DNA of 13,229 bases from Salinisphaera sp. UBA6602 (GTDB lineage: Bacteria; Pseudomonadota; Gammaproteobacteria; Nevskiales; Salinisphaeraceae): the NCBI GenBank assembly GCA_002433465.1, contig DJIE01000247.1, positions 19,200 to 32,428 of the forward strand, written 5' to 3'. Below, piece after piece: positions 1 through 8,118 of this stretch. How positions within the stretch are numbered: the first letter of the stretch is position 1; the number at the start of each line of letters is the position of its first letter. A program made the position numbers and the translations under genes. Under the pieces are notes generated by a model. That model ran no database searches and had not been told where the DNA came from. It saw nothing but the letters and a program-made list of their open reading frames with translations.

Positions 1-1262
<1,262 letters not shown>

Positions 1263-1280
1263 AAGACGGGTTTATCCGCG

Positions 1281-1307
1281 GATTGGGAAGATTTCACAGA
1301 TTTGAAG
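1281..1307. repeat. Short 9-nt-period repeat array downstream of the GxxExxY gene
   Basis: On the plus strand GATT recurs at 1281, 1290 and 1299, exactly 9 bases apart, giving three units of the form GATTNNNNN. It adjoins the 10-base palindrome ATCCGCGGAT at 1274-1283. On the minus strand it fills most of the 51 bases between the GxxExxY stop and the start of the second metH half. From memory, degenerate AATC-type repeats of this period occur beside GxxExxY genes in other genomes; that link is recollection, not something checked here. Confidence 0.5.
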
Positions 1308-1313
1308 AAGCGA

Positions 1314-1691
1314 TCAGTCGCCCGATCGGTTGAAGCGCCGGTATTGCAGCGTGGTCTGGCCGAAGTTCAGGAGCAGGCCCACCGAGGCCTCGGACGCCTG
1401 CAGATAATGAATCGTCTGCGCCTTTTCGTGATTGGCCAGATCGGCGACCGACCTGAGTTCGACAACCACGTTGTCGTAGCAGATGAAGTCGGCGCCGTAG
1501 TCGCAGTCCAGATCGCGGCCCTTATAGCGAACCGGCAGCGCAACATCGCGCTTGAACGGGATATCGCGTTCGCCGAATTCGAGTGCAAGCGCTTCCAGAT
1601 AGACGCCTTCCGGATAACCATTGCCGAGCGTGCGATGCACTGCCATGGCCGCGCCGATAATGGCGTAGGTTTCCGGATCACGATCATCCAT
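1314..1691 (-). CDS. GxxExxY family protein (PD-(D/E)XK nuclease-like)
   Basis: A 125-residue protein with the complete family signature. AMAVHRTLGNGYPEGVY at residues 15-31 contains the name-giving G-x-x-E-x-x-Y, then a strand with ADFI, then VVVELRSV, an aQ-x-x-xYL helix (AQTIHYLQAS) and a C-terminal GLLLNFGQ. The length matches the family, and the D...ExK layout is that of the PD-(D/E)XK nuclease fold. Here the usual Lys of ELK is Arg (ELR), so catalysis may be impaired. The biochemical role of the family is unknown. The gene lies between the two metH halves, 42 bases after the first and 51 before the second, on the same strand, and is probably co-transcribed. No clear Shine-Dalgarno precedes ATG 1691. 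It has no evident link to B12 or methionine and looks like a passenger. Confidence 0.9.
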   Translation of the reverse strand: MDDRDPETYAIIGAAMAVHRTLGNGYPEGVYLEALALEFGERDIPFKRDVALPVRYKGRDLDCDYGADFICYDNVVVELRSVADLANHEKAQTIHYLQASEASVGLLLNFGQTTLQYRRFNRSGD

Positions 1692-1734
1692 GCGAGCGCA
1701 CGGCCGGGTTGTGGATCGTTGAAACGCCGTTCAT
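1684..1734 (-). other. Possible 16-codon linking micro-ORF
   Basis: The stop of the first metH half reads TGATG, so a new ATG overlaps it by one base. This frame ([16 protein letters not shown]) spans the 42-base gap and ends at a TGA just inside the start of the GxxExxY gene (ATGGATGA). It could couple translation across the gap, given the lack of a ribosome site before the downstream gene. It may equally be chance; no conservation can be judged. Confidence 0.2.
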
Positions 1735-2774
1735 CAGGCCGATGCCGTGAATGGCTCGAGTCCGGACAGGCGCATGGCCCGTTTGATTTCGGGGCGCCGG
1801 CGGGGGGCCTTGCCTTCGACGGCCTTGGCGATCGCGCCGATATGTTCGGGCGTGGAGCCACAGCAGCCGCCGGCCATGTTGAGCAGGCCGGATTCGGCCC
1901 ATTCGCCGATATGTTCGGCCATTTCGTCGGGCGTGAGGTCGTATTCGCCGAACTCGTTGGGCAGGCCGGCGTTCGGGTAGGCATGCACGTAGCAGGGCGC
2001 GATCCGCGACATCTCGGCCACGTAGGTGCGCAGCGCATCGGGCCCGAGCGCACAGTTCAGGCCCATGGTCAGCGGCCGCGCATGAGCCACCGAGTTGTAG
2101 AAGGCCTCGGTGGTCTGGCCGGAGAGCGTGCGCCCCGAGGCATCGGTGATGGTGCCGGAAATCATCAGCGGCACGTCGATGTTTCGCTCGCGCAGGATCT
2201 TGCGGTAGGCATAGATCGCGGCCTTGGCATTGAGCGTATCGAAGATGGTTTCCATCAGGATGATATCGACGCCGCCGTCGAGCAGCGCTTCGGCCGCTTC
2301 GCCGTAGGCTTTGGCCAGCTCGTTGAAATCGGTATTGCGCTTGCCGGGGTCGTTGACGTCGGGCGAGATCGAGGCGGTGCGATTGGTCGGCCCGATCACG
2401 CCGGCCACCCAGCGCGGCTTGTCCGGCGTGGCGTATTCCTCGGCCACGCTGCGCGCGATCTTCGCGGCTTCCAGGTTCAGCTCTACCGCCAGGTCTTCCA
2501 TGTGGTAGTCGGCCTGGGCAATGGTCGTCGCCGAGAAGGTGTTCGTGGTGAGGATATCCGAGCCGGCGGCGGCATATTGTGCGGTGATATCGCGGATCAG
2601 CTCCGGCTTGGTCAGCGTAAGCAGATCGTTGTTGCCCTTCAGATCGCTTTCCCAGTCCGCGAAACGTTCGCCGCGATAGTCGGCCTCGTCCGGGTCGTGG
2701 TTCTGGATCATCGTGCCCATGGCGCCATCGAGTACGAGGATGCGCTGCGCCAGCGCGCCTATCAGATCGCTCAT
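1734..2774 (-). CDS. metH: Homocysteine S-methyltransferase module of split methionine synthase (first half of MetH)
   Basis: A 346-residue protein from ATG 2774, with AAGG about 6 bases upstream as ribosome site. It begins with the MetH N-terminal pattern [14 protein letters not shown] and runs through [25 protein letters not shown] and [13 protein letters not shown]. The zinc ligands are Cys241 (GLNCALGP) and Cys304/Cys305 ([10 protein letters not shown]), which bind and activate homocysteine. It stops right after RLSGLEPF, which in single-chain MetH leads into the folate domain. That domain is encoded separately at 1-1262, so the break falls in the interdomain linker and no domain is lost. 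Split MetH is known in some gammaproteobacteria such as Xanthomonas. A stand-alone BHMT or MmuM-type enzyme is less likely given the linker and the neighbour. It is divergent from the B12 riboswitch operon. Confidence 0.95.
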   Translation of the reverse strand: MSDLIGALAQRILVLDGAMGTMIQNHDPDEADYRGERFADWESDLKGNNDLLTLTKPELIRDITAQYAAAGSDILTTNTFSATTIAQADYHMEDLAVELNLEAAKIARSVAEEYATPDKPRWVAGVIGPTNRTASISPDVNDPGKRNTDFNELAKAYGEAAEALLDGGVDIILMETIFDTLNAKAAIYAYRKILRERNIDVPLMISGTITDASGRTLSGQTTEAFYNSVAHARPLTMGLNCALGPDALRTYVAEMSRIAPCYVHAYPNAGLPNEFGEYDLTPDEMAEHIGEWAESGLLNMAGGCCGSTPEHIGAIAKAVEGKAPRRRPEIKRAMRLSGLEPFTASA

Positions 2775-2803
2775 GGATACCTTGAATGTGTGTATGGGCG
2801 CGC

Positions 2804-2833
2804 AGTATATCCGTTTATCCGGATAGACGGGAA
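2804..2833 (-). promoter_or_regulatory. Probable metH promoter
   Basis: On the minus strand TATACT (2804-2809) matches the -10 consensus at five of six positions and lies about 30 bases before the metH start. An 18-base spacer separates it from a weak -35, TTCCCG (2828-2833). The weak -35 and the palindrome within the spacer suggest a regulated promoter. Confidence 0.4.
2811..2830. repeat. 20-base near-perfect palindrome in the metH promoter, candidate operator
   Basis: The sequence CCGTTTATCCGGATAGACGG is an inverted repeat with one non-matching pair. Its core TATCCGGATA (2816-2825) is perfect. It fills the spacer between the putative -10 and -35 of metH, a usual place for a repressor site. 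It does not match the MetJ box or the MetR consensus as I know them, so no regulator is proposed. A related sequence lies just before the second metH half. Confidence 0.4.
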
Positions 2834-2875
2834 GCCGAAGGCGTGTCCGGGTCGCTGAATGCGCGCGGGCGACGC

Positions 2876-2896
2876 GCAACGCACGGTGGGCGTTGC
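2876..2896. repeat. Inverted repeat directly upstream of the btuB promoter
   Basis: GCAACGC (2876-2882) and GCGTTGC (2890-2896) form perfect 7-base arms around a 7-base centre. The repeat ends where the -35 hexamer begins. The position would suit an activator site for the B12 operon. No regulator is recognised, and GC-rich DNA yields such repeats fairly often. Confidence 0.3.
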
Positions 2897-2924
2897 TTGA
2901 CGGCGGGGCCGGGGGTGCTAGGCT
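2897..2924 (+). promoter_or_regulatory. Promoter of the riboswitch-btuB operon
   Basis: TTGACG (2897-2902) matches the -35 consensus at five of six positions. After a 16-base spacer comes TAGGCT (2919-2924), a moderate -10 helped by an extended -10 TG at 2916-2917. Transcription would start near 2930-2932, exactly where the riboswitch aptamer begins, which supports the call. Confidence 0.6.
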
Positions 2925-2929
2925 TCGCG

Positions 2930-3165
2930 CTATCGCAGGTGTCCGAGCGCGAAAACGCTCGGGTGAAACGGGAAGCCGGTGCGTTGCCACGAAAACTCGT
3001 GACGACAAGGCCGGCACTGCCCCCGCAACGGTAGGCGAGTTGGATTCGACACATACGCCACTGGGTCTTGAAACCCGGGAAGGCGTGTCGAAGGCCCGCA
3101 AGGGCGCTCGCAAGTCCGGAGACCGGCCTGTGATACGAGGCAGCGACATCGCGGCGGGCGATGAG
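2930..3165 (+). promoter_or_regulatory. Cobalamin riboswitch (B12 element)
   Basis: The conserved blocks appear in order. GCAGGTG opens the element at 2935. The GTGAAACGGGAAGCCGGTG segment spans 2963-2981. GCCGGCACTGCCCCCGCAAC spans 3010-3029. The B12 box AAGTCCGGAGACCGGCCTG spans 3112-3130. A terminal hairpin, CATCGC-GGCGG-GCGATG (3147-3163), fits L13; its loop can pair with TTGCC at 2984-2988, a plausible L5-L13 kissing contact. The core matches the adenosyl- or methylcobalamin-sensing family known upstream of btuB and cob genes. Bound cofactor would lower expression of btuB and the genes behind it. The exact 5' and 3' limits are estimates. Confidence 0.95.
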
Positions 3166-3177
3166 ACGGCAGACCGG

Positions 3178-3199
3178 CGGCGTGCGTTCGCGTGCGCCG
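3178..3199 (+). terminator. Possible attenuator hairpin in the riboswitch expression platform
   Basis: Twelve bases after the riboswitch, a 9-pair stem (two G-U pairs) closes a TTCG tetraloop, a very stable RNA hairpin. It is followed by a mixed stretch with two TTTT runs at about 3210 and 3219, not by an immediate T tract. It could act as a weak intrinsic or Rho-aided attenuator. Translational control at the btuB ribosome site is the alternative. Confidence 0.3.
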
Positions 3200-3289
3200 T
3201 GTTCCCCGTTTTGTCCCTTTTCGGCGCTATTTCGCGGCTGTATCCATTGCGGCGCGCGGGTGTGTGCGCCAGGGACCATTGGGGGAACC

Positions 3290-5221
3290 ATGTCCATCGA
3301 TCGTCATTTTCATCGCGCATCAGCGCGCGTCGTGCTGCTGTGCGCGGCATCTGCGGCGTTGCCCGCGGTCGCACAAACGTCTGCCGATACCGGCACGGCC
3401 CACGCCATGGCCGGCGAGCGCACGGCCCGGCTCGACGATATCCAGGTCACCGCGACGCGTACGCCACAGCGGGTGAGCAATACGCTGGCCGCCACCACGG
3501 TCATCGACCGCGCCGATATCGAGCGTTTGCAGGCCCGTTCGGTACGCGATCTGCTACGGCGAACGCCCGGGCTCACGCTGACCAACAACGGCGGGCCGGG
3601 CAAAGCCACCTCAATCTTTCTGCGTGGCACCGAGTCCGACCACACCCTGGTGCTGGTGGACGGCGTCGAGTATCGCTCGGCCACGGCCGGGGCGGCTGCC
3701 ATCGAAGACCTGGCGGTCGAGCAGATCGAGCGTATCGAGATCGTGCGTGGGCCGCGCTCGTCGCTGTATGGCGCCGATGCGATCGGTGGTGTGATCCAGA
3801 TCTTCACCCGCGACGGGCGTGGCCAGACGGGCACCCGGCCTTATTTCCAGGTCGGCGCGGGCAGCGACAGCAGCTATGAAGGCCAGGTGGGCGTGTCCGG
3901 CAGCGACGACAACTCGCACTACAACCTGAGCGTGAATGGACGCCGTACCGACGGCTTCGATGCCTGTACGCCGGCCGCGGCCGGCACCGGCGGCTGTTTT
4001 ACCGACGAGCCGGACGACGACGGCTATGACCGGGTATCGGTCGCCTTCAACTACGGTCAGATATTCGACAACGGCGTCGAATGGGAACTGAACTTCCTGC
4101 GCGCTGAAAGCAGCGTGGAATTCGACGGCACCTCCCAGAACTCGAGCGATACGATCCAGCAGATCATCGGCACTTCGCTTGCCTGGCGGCCGCTCGATAC
4201 CTGGCGCACGAAACTGACTTACGGCAACAGCCGCGACGACTCCGACAACTTCCTCGACGGGCGCTATGTCACCGCCTTCGAAACCCAGCGCCATCAGCTG
4301 AGCTGGCAGAACGACATCACCCTGCCCAACGATGATCTGTTCACCCTTGGCGTCGACTACAAGCTCGAAAACGTCGACGGCGACAACGACGGCGATCGCC
4401 GCAACGACTTCACCGGCGATATGCGCGAAGACAGCCGCGACAACAAGGGCGTGTTTGCCCAGTATCTGGGCGACTGGGGCCGTCATCATCTGCAGCTGTC
4501 CGGGCGTGGCGACGACAACGAACAGTTCGGCGAGCATGCCACCGGCAGTGCGGCCTACGGCATCGATTTCGCCGACGCCTATACCGCCAGCATTTCCTAT
4601 GGCACCGCGTTCAAGGCACCGACCTTCAACGAGCTGTATTTCCCCAACTACGGCAATCCCGAGCTGGACCCGGAAGAATCGGACAGCGTCGAAGTGGGCC
4701 TCGACGGCGATCACGGCTGGGGCCGCTGGTCGCTGCATGCCTATCAGACCGAAATCGACGATCTGATCGCCTACGATTCGGCCACCTTCGCCCCGGGCAA
4801 TATCCAGAAAACCCGAATCCGTGGCGCAGAGGCGAGTGTCGGCACCGTGCTCGCCGACTGGCAACTCAATGCCCAGTTCACCTGGCTGGACACCGAAAAT
4901 CGCACCGCCGGCCCGAACCAAGGCAACGAGTTGCCGCGGCGGCCTGGCCATACCGCTCAGTTCGACGTCGATCGCGCCTTTGGCCGCTACAGTGCCGGGG
5001 CGAGCCTGACGGTGGCCTATTCGAGCTATGACGATGCCGCCAACGAAAACGAGCTGGACAGCTATCAGCTCGTCGACCTGCGCGCCTCGGTCGCGCTCGC
5101 ACGCGACTGGCTCGCACAGGCCAGCCTCAACAACCTGTTCGACGAGGAATACCAGACCGCGCGGTTCTACAATCAGGACGACCGCAACGTTTTCTTCACG
5201 CTGCGCTACCAGCCGCAGTAG
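3290..5221 (+). CDS. btuB: TonB-dependent outer-membrane cobalamin receptor BtuB
   Basis: The start ATG 3290 follows GGGGGA and opens a 643-residue protein with a signal peptide: basic start, hydrophobic stretch at 14-27, likely cleavage after Ala28 (AVA-Q). A TonB box lies near residues 49-55 (DDIQVTA). The plug domain follows, with [34 protein letters not shown] and [20 protein letters not shown], all typical of BtuB. The rest is a beta-barrel. The stretch GFDAC...[11 protein letters not shown] (residues 223-247) aligns with the Asp-rich calcium loop that supports B12 binding in E. coli BtuB, with two Cys (226, 236) that could form a disulfide. A second Asp-rich loop is at 363-373. The protein ends LRYQPQ, without the usual terminal aromatic. 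It imports cobalamin or cobinamide with TonB energy. The riboswitch just upstream supports the substrate. Confidence 0.95.
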   Translation: MSIDRHFHRASARVVLLCAASAALPAVAQTSADTGTAHAMAGERTARLDDIQVTATRTPQRVSNTLAATTVIDRADIERLQARSVRDLLRRTPGLTLTNNGGPGKATSIFLRGTESDHTLVLVDGVEYRSATAGAAAIEDLAVEQIERIEIVRGPRSSLYGADAIGGVIQIFTRDGRGQTGTRPYFQVGAGSDSSYEGQVGVSGSDDNSHYNLSVNGRRTDGFDACTPAAAGTGGCFTDEPDDDGYDRVSVAFNYGQIFDNGVEWELNFLRAESSVEFDGTSQNSSDTIQQIIGTSLAWRPLDTWRTKLTYGNSRDDSDNFLDGRYVTAFETQRHQLSWQNDITLPNDDLFTLGVDYKLENVDGDNDGDRRNDFTGDMREDSRDNKGVFAQYLGDWGRHHLQLSGRGDDNEQFGEHATGSAAYGIDFADAYTASISYGTAFKAPTFNELYFPNYGNPELDPEESDSVEVGLDGDHGWGRWSLHAYQTEIDDLIAYDSATFAPGNIQKTRIRGAEASVGTVLADWQLNAQFTWLDTENRTAGPNQGNELPRRPGHTAQFDVDRAFGRYSAGASLTVAYSSYDDAANENELDSYQLVDLRASVALARDWLAQASLNNLFDEEYQTARFYNQDDRNVFFTLRYQPQ

Positions 5222-5230
5222 CCTCAAGTC

Positions 5231-5252
5231 GCACGGCCCGTCCGGGCCGTGC
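5231..5252 (+). other. Strong intercistronic hairpin between btuB and cobO
   Basis: GCACGGCCCG and CGGGCCGTGC form a perfect 10-base inverted repeat around TC (realistically 9 pairs and a 4-base loop). It starts 9 bases after the btuB stop and ends 18 bases before the cobO ATG. No T run follows, so a full intrinsic terminator is unlikely. It may protect the btuB message end or tune the receptor-to-enzyme ratio. Confidence 0.55.
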
Positions 5253-5270
5253 GCTACCAACGGAGTCCGT

Positions 5271-5897
5271 ATGAGCGACGAATCCCGCAGCGACGACGAC
5301 GCCAAGGCCGCACGCCACAAGGCAACCATGCAGAAACAGAAAGCGCGCGTGGATGCGGCTATCGAGGCCGCCGATACCGAACGCGGCGTGCTGTTGCTGC
5401 TCACCGGCAACGGCAAGGGCAAATCGTCCTCGGCGTTCGGCATGGTCATGCGCGCACTGGGCTACGGCCACCGGGTGGGCGTGGTGCAGTTCATCAAGGG
5501 CCAGCAGCTTTCCGGTGAAGAAATCTACGTGCGCGATCACTGCCCGCAGGTGGCCTTCCATCAGATGGGCACGGGCTTTACCTGGAACACCCAGGATCGC
5601 AGCGGCGATATCGCCGCGGCCGAGGCGACCTGGGCCAAGGTCGAGCCGATGCTCACCGACCCCAGCTTCGATCTGGTCGTGCTCGACGAGCTGACCTACA
5701 TGATCGGCTACAGCTATCTCGACGAACAGACAGTGCTGGATGCGCTGGCCAACCGCCCGCGTGAACAGTCGGTGGTGGTCACCGGTCGCGGCGGCGGCGC
5801 GGCCCTGCGCGAGCTGGCGGATACGGTGTCCGAGGTCAAGGACATCAAGCATGCCTTCAAGTCGGGCATCAAGGCGCGCAAGGGCGTCGACTACTAG
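5271..5897 (+). CDS. cobO: Corrinoid adenosyltransferase (CobA/CobO type)
   Basis: A 208-residue protein of the usual length for the family, starting at ATG 5271 with GGAG (5262-5265) as ribosome site. It transfers the adenosyl group of ATP to cob(I)alamin, cobinamide or cobyrate in the cytoplasm. The P-loop is GNGKGKSS (residues 46-53), the inverted-type loop of CobA enzymes. FIKGQQLSGEE, FHQMGTGFTW, LVVLDELTYMIGYSYL and VVVTGRGGGAALRELADTVSEV match the family in order; the charged N-terminal 35 residues correspond to the helix that covers the active site. It is the first enzyme after the receptor, as expected for newly imported corrinoids, and its product is the substrate of the next gene, cbiZ. 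PduO and EutT types are unrelated in sequence and excluded. Confidence 0.95.
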   Translation: MSDESRSDDDAKAARHKATMQKQKARVDAAIEAADTERGVLLLLTGNGKGKSSSAFGMVMRALGYGHRVGVVQFIKGQQLSGEEIYVRDHCPQVAFHQMGTGFTWNTQDRSGDIAAAEATWAKVEPMLTDPSFDLVVLDELTYMIGYSYLDEQTVLDALANRPREQSVVVTGRGGGAALRELADTVSEVKDIKHAFKSGIKARKGVDY

Positions 5898-5900
5898 GCA

Positions 5901-6674
5901 ATGGCGCCTGGCCCGGCTACCTGGCGGCGCTGGTCTGCACGCGACGATCTGCCGTCGGCCGCGGTGCAGAGTATTCCGGCAGCGCTCCTGCTGCCGGGCT
6001 GGCAGGCCGGCGTGGCCGATAGCGGGCTGGCGGTTGCTTTCGACCGACCCTGGCATTGTCTGAGTTCGGCCGTGGCCTGCGGCGGCTGGGGCACCGCGCA
6101 GGGCTTTGCCAACCGCCACGTCGACGACCACGACCGGGCCGCCTTGAATACACCGCAAACCCTCATCGCCGATTTCGCGGTGCAACGCGGGCTGGCCGCG
6201 CCGTGTGTCGGCATGCTTACCGCCGCCTCGATGCGCAGTCTGCGTATCGCCACGGTCGATATCGAGGGCGAGCTTGTGTGTGTGTTCGTGACCGCCGGCC
6301 TGGCCAACGCCCGGCGTGCCGGGGATTGTGCGGACCGGCGTGAACTACGGCCCGGCCCCTGCGAAATGGGCACCATCAATCTCGCCCTGGCCACCACGCT
6401 CGCGCTTACGCCGGCGGCCCAGGTCGAAACCCTGACGACACTCACCGAGGCCAAGGCCGCGACGTTGCAAGCACTCGATGCGCGCAGCCCGATCTCGAAT
6501 GCCATCGCGACCGGCACCGGGACCGATGCCACGGCCGTCTTCTGTGCCGATACGGGCGAGGCGCTGCAATATACGGGCAAGCACACTCTGTTTGGCGAAT
6601 ATGCGGCGCGTCTGGTCATCGACGCGCTTGCCGACGCTATCCGCCCACAGTCAGGCTGGGTCGATGGCTGCTAA
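5901..6674 (+). CDS. cbiZ: Adenosylcobinamide amidohydrolase CbiZ
   Basis: A 257-residue protein starting 3 bases after the cobO stop. The CbiZ family pattern is clear: GMLTAASM (104-111), [15 protein letters not shown] (128-142), [10 protein letters not shown] (155-164), [12 protein letters not shown] (181-192), [11 protein letters not shown] (204-214) and [11 protein letters not shown] (224-234). CbiZ cleaves the aminopropanol arm from adenosylcobinamide to give adenosylcobyric acid, which CbiB then re-attaches as an aminopropanol phosphate. The enzyme was first described in archaea, and bacterial copies are thought to have been acquired from them. The gene sits between cobO and cobQ and overlaps cobQ by 11 bases, so it is built into the operon. 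Codon use looks like that of its neighbours. The annotated N-terminus (about 15 residues) is the least certain part because the ribosome site is weak. Confidence 0.9.
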   Translation: MAPGPATWRRWSARDDLPSAAVQSIPAALLLPGWQAGVADSGLAVAFDRPWHCLSSAVACGGWGTAQGFANRHVDDHDRAALNTPQTLIADFAVQRGLAAPCVGMLTAASMRSLRIATVDIEGELVCVFVTAGLANARRAGDCADRRELRPGPCEMGTINLALATTLALTPAAQVETLTTLTEAKAATLQALDARSPISNAIATGTGTDATAVFCADTGEALQYTGKHTLFGEYAARLVIDALADAIRPQSGWVDGC

Positions 6675-8118
6675 GACGCTTATGATCCAGGGCACGGCGA
6701 CCGATGCCGGCAAGTCGACGCTGGTGGCCGGGCTCGGCCGGGCCTGGTATCGGCGGGGCGTGTCGGTGGCCCCGTTCAAGCCGCAGAACATGGCATTGAA
6801 CAGCGCGGTGTCGGCCGATGGCGGCGAGATCGCCCGTGCCCAGGCGGTGCAGGCCGCGGCCTGCGGGGTCGCACCCACCATCGATATGAGCCCGGTGCTG
6901 CTCAAGCCGTCGAGCGATCGCAACGCGCAGGTCATCATCCACGGCCAGGCCGTGGCCGGCATGTCGGCCAGCGACTATCACCACTACAAGCCCACGGCGA
7001 TGGCTGCGGTACAGGCCTCGTATACCCGTCTAATCAGCCAGTACGAGCGTGTGCTTGTCGAAGGTGCCGGCAGCCCGGCCGAGATCAACCTGCGCGCCAA
7101 CGATATCGCCAATATGGGGTTTGCCGAGACCGTGGACTGCCCGGTGGTCCTGGTGGCCGATATCGACAAGGGCGGCGTGTTTGCCCAGATCGTGGGTACG
7201 CTCGCGCTGGTGTCCGAATCCGAGCGCGCACGTATCGCGGGTTTCGTCATCAACCGCTTTCGTGGCGATATCGCCCTGCTCGAACCCGGTCTGGAATGGC
7301 TCGAACGCGAAACCGGCAAGCCGGTGTTCGGCGTGCTGCCCTGGCTCGACGGGCTCTATCTCGAAGCCGAGGATGCCATCGCCCGCGACCAGCGCCTGGA
7401 TGACGATGCCCGCTTCGTGGTGCAGGTGCCGGCGTTGCCGCGTATCTCCAACCATACCGATCTGGATGCGTTGCGCCTGCAGCCGGGCGTGGATCTGCAA
7501 TGGGTCGGGCCGGGCCAGCGCCCCGGTGGTGCCGATCTCATCGTATTGCCGGGCTCCAAGAATGTGCGTGCCGATCGGCAATGGCTCACGGCCAACGGCT
7601 GGGACGGCCATATCGCCCGGCATCTGCGCTACGGCGGGCACGTGCTCGGCATCTGTGGCGGCTATCAAATGCTCGGCTGCGTGATCGACGATCCCTGCGG
7701 CGTGGAAGACACGCCGGGAACGGTCGAGGGGCTGGGCGTACTGGATATCGCCACCGAGATCCGCCGCGAGAAACATCTCGAGAATGTCCGGGGCCGGCTT
7801 GTCGTGGCCGGCCTGTCGGACGATCAGGCGGCGGTCGCCGGCTATCGTATTCATTGCGGGGTGACCCGCGGTGCCGATCTGGCCCGGCCGTTTCTCGAGC
7901 TCGAAACCGGCTTCGACGGCGCGATCAGCGCCGACGGGCAGGTCGCCGGCACCTACCTGCACGGCCTGTTCGACACGGCCGAGGGCTGTGCGGCGCTGCT
8001 TGCCTGGGCCGGCTACGAGAACGCGGTCACCGAAGATGTGGCGGCCGTGCGCGAGCGTCAGTTCGAGCGCCTGGCCGATGCCGTAGAAGCCGCCATCGAT
8101 ATCGAGGCGCTGCCATGA
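6664..8118 (+). CDS. cobQ: Cobyric acid synthase CobQ (glutamine-hydrolysing)
   Basis: A 484-residue protein of normal family length. The N-terminal dethiobiotin-synthetase-like domain has the ATP site [11 protein letters not shown] (9-19), then [44 protein letters not shown] and [16 protein letters not shown]. The C-terminal amidotransferase domain has ICGGYQMLG with nucleophile Cys331, and GTYLHGLFD with His433. It amidates four side chains of adenosylcobyrinic acid a,c-diamide to give adenosylcobyric acid, the same compound CbiZ yields from cobinamide. The start ATG 6664 lies inside the end of cbiZ, and the stop overlaps the next start (ATGA). Its presence implies either a de novo corrin pathway elsewhere in the genome or use of incompletely amidated corrinoids. 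An upstream in-frame start at 6478 is not used, as it would lie deep in cbiZ. Confidence 0.96.
   Translation: MAAKTLMIQGTATDAGKSTLVAGLGRAWYRRGVSVAPFKPQNMALNSAVSADGGEIARAQAVQAAACGVAPTIDMSPVLLKPSSDRNAQVIIHGQAVAGMSASDYHHYKPTAMAAVQASYTRLISQYERVLVEGAGSPAEINLRANDIANMGFAETVDCPVVLVADIDKGGVFAQIVGTLALVSESERARIAGFVINRFRGDIALLEPGLEWLERETGKPVFGVLPWLDGLYLEAEDAIARDQRLDDDARFVVQVPALPRISNHTDLDALRLQPGVDLQWVGPGQRPGGADLIVLPGSKNVRADRQWLTANGWDGHIARHLRYGGHVLGICGGYQMLGCVIDDPCGVEDTPGTVEGLGVLDIATEIRREKHLENVRGRLVVAGLSDDQAAVAGYRIHCGVTRGADLARPFLELETGFDGAISADGQVAGTYLHGLFDTAEGCAALLAWAGYENAVTEDVAAVRERQFERLADAVEAAIDIEALP

Noticed and set aside
2775..2900. A second cobalamin riboswitch for metH on the minus strand
   Set aside because: No B12 box or other conserved blocks are found in the minus-strand leader, and the space between promoter and start is about 30 bases.
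3161..3289. Earlier in-frame ATG at 3161 for btuB
   Set aside because: It lies within the riboswitch end and would put 43 non-signal residues before a good signal peptide; ATG 3290 has a strong ribosome site.
2893..3879. Plus-strand frame of 328 codons running through the riboswitch
   Set aside because: It crosses conserved riboswitch RNA and the true start of btuB in another frame.
3611..5449. 612-codon minus-strand open frame opposite btuB
   Set aside because: It mirrors the codon pattern of btuB and cobO on the other strand and shows no recognisable domain or ribosome site.
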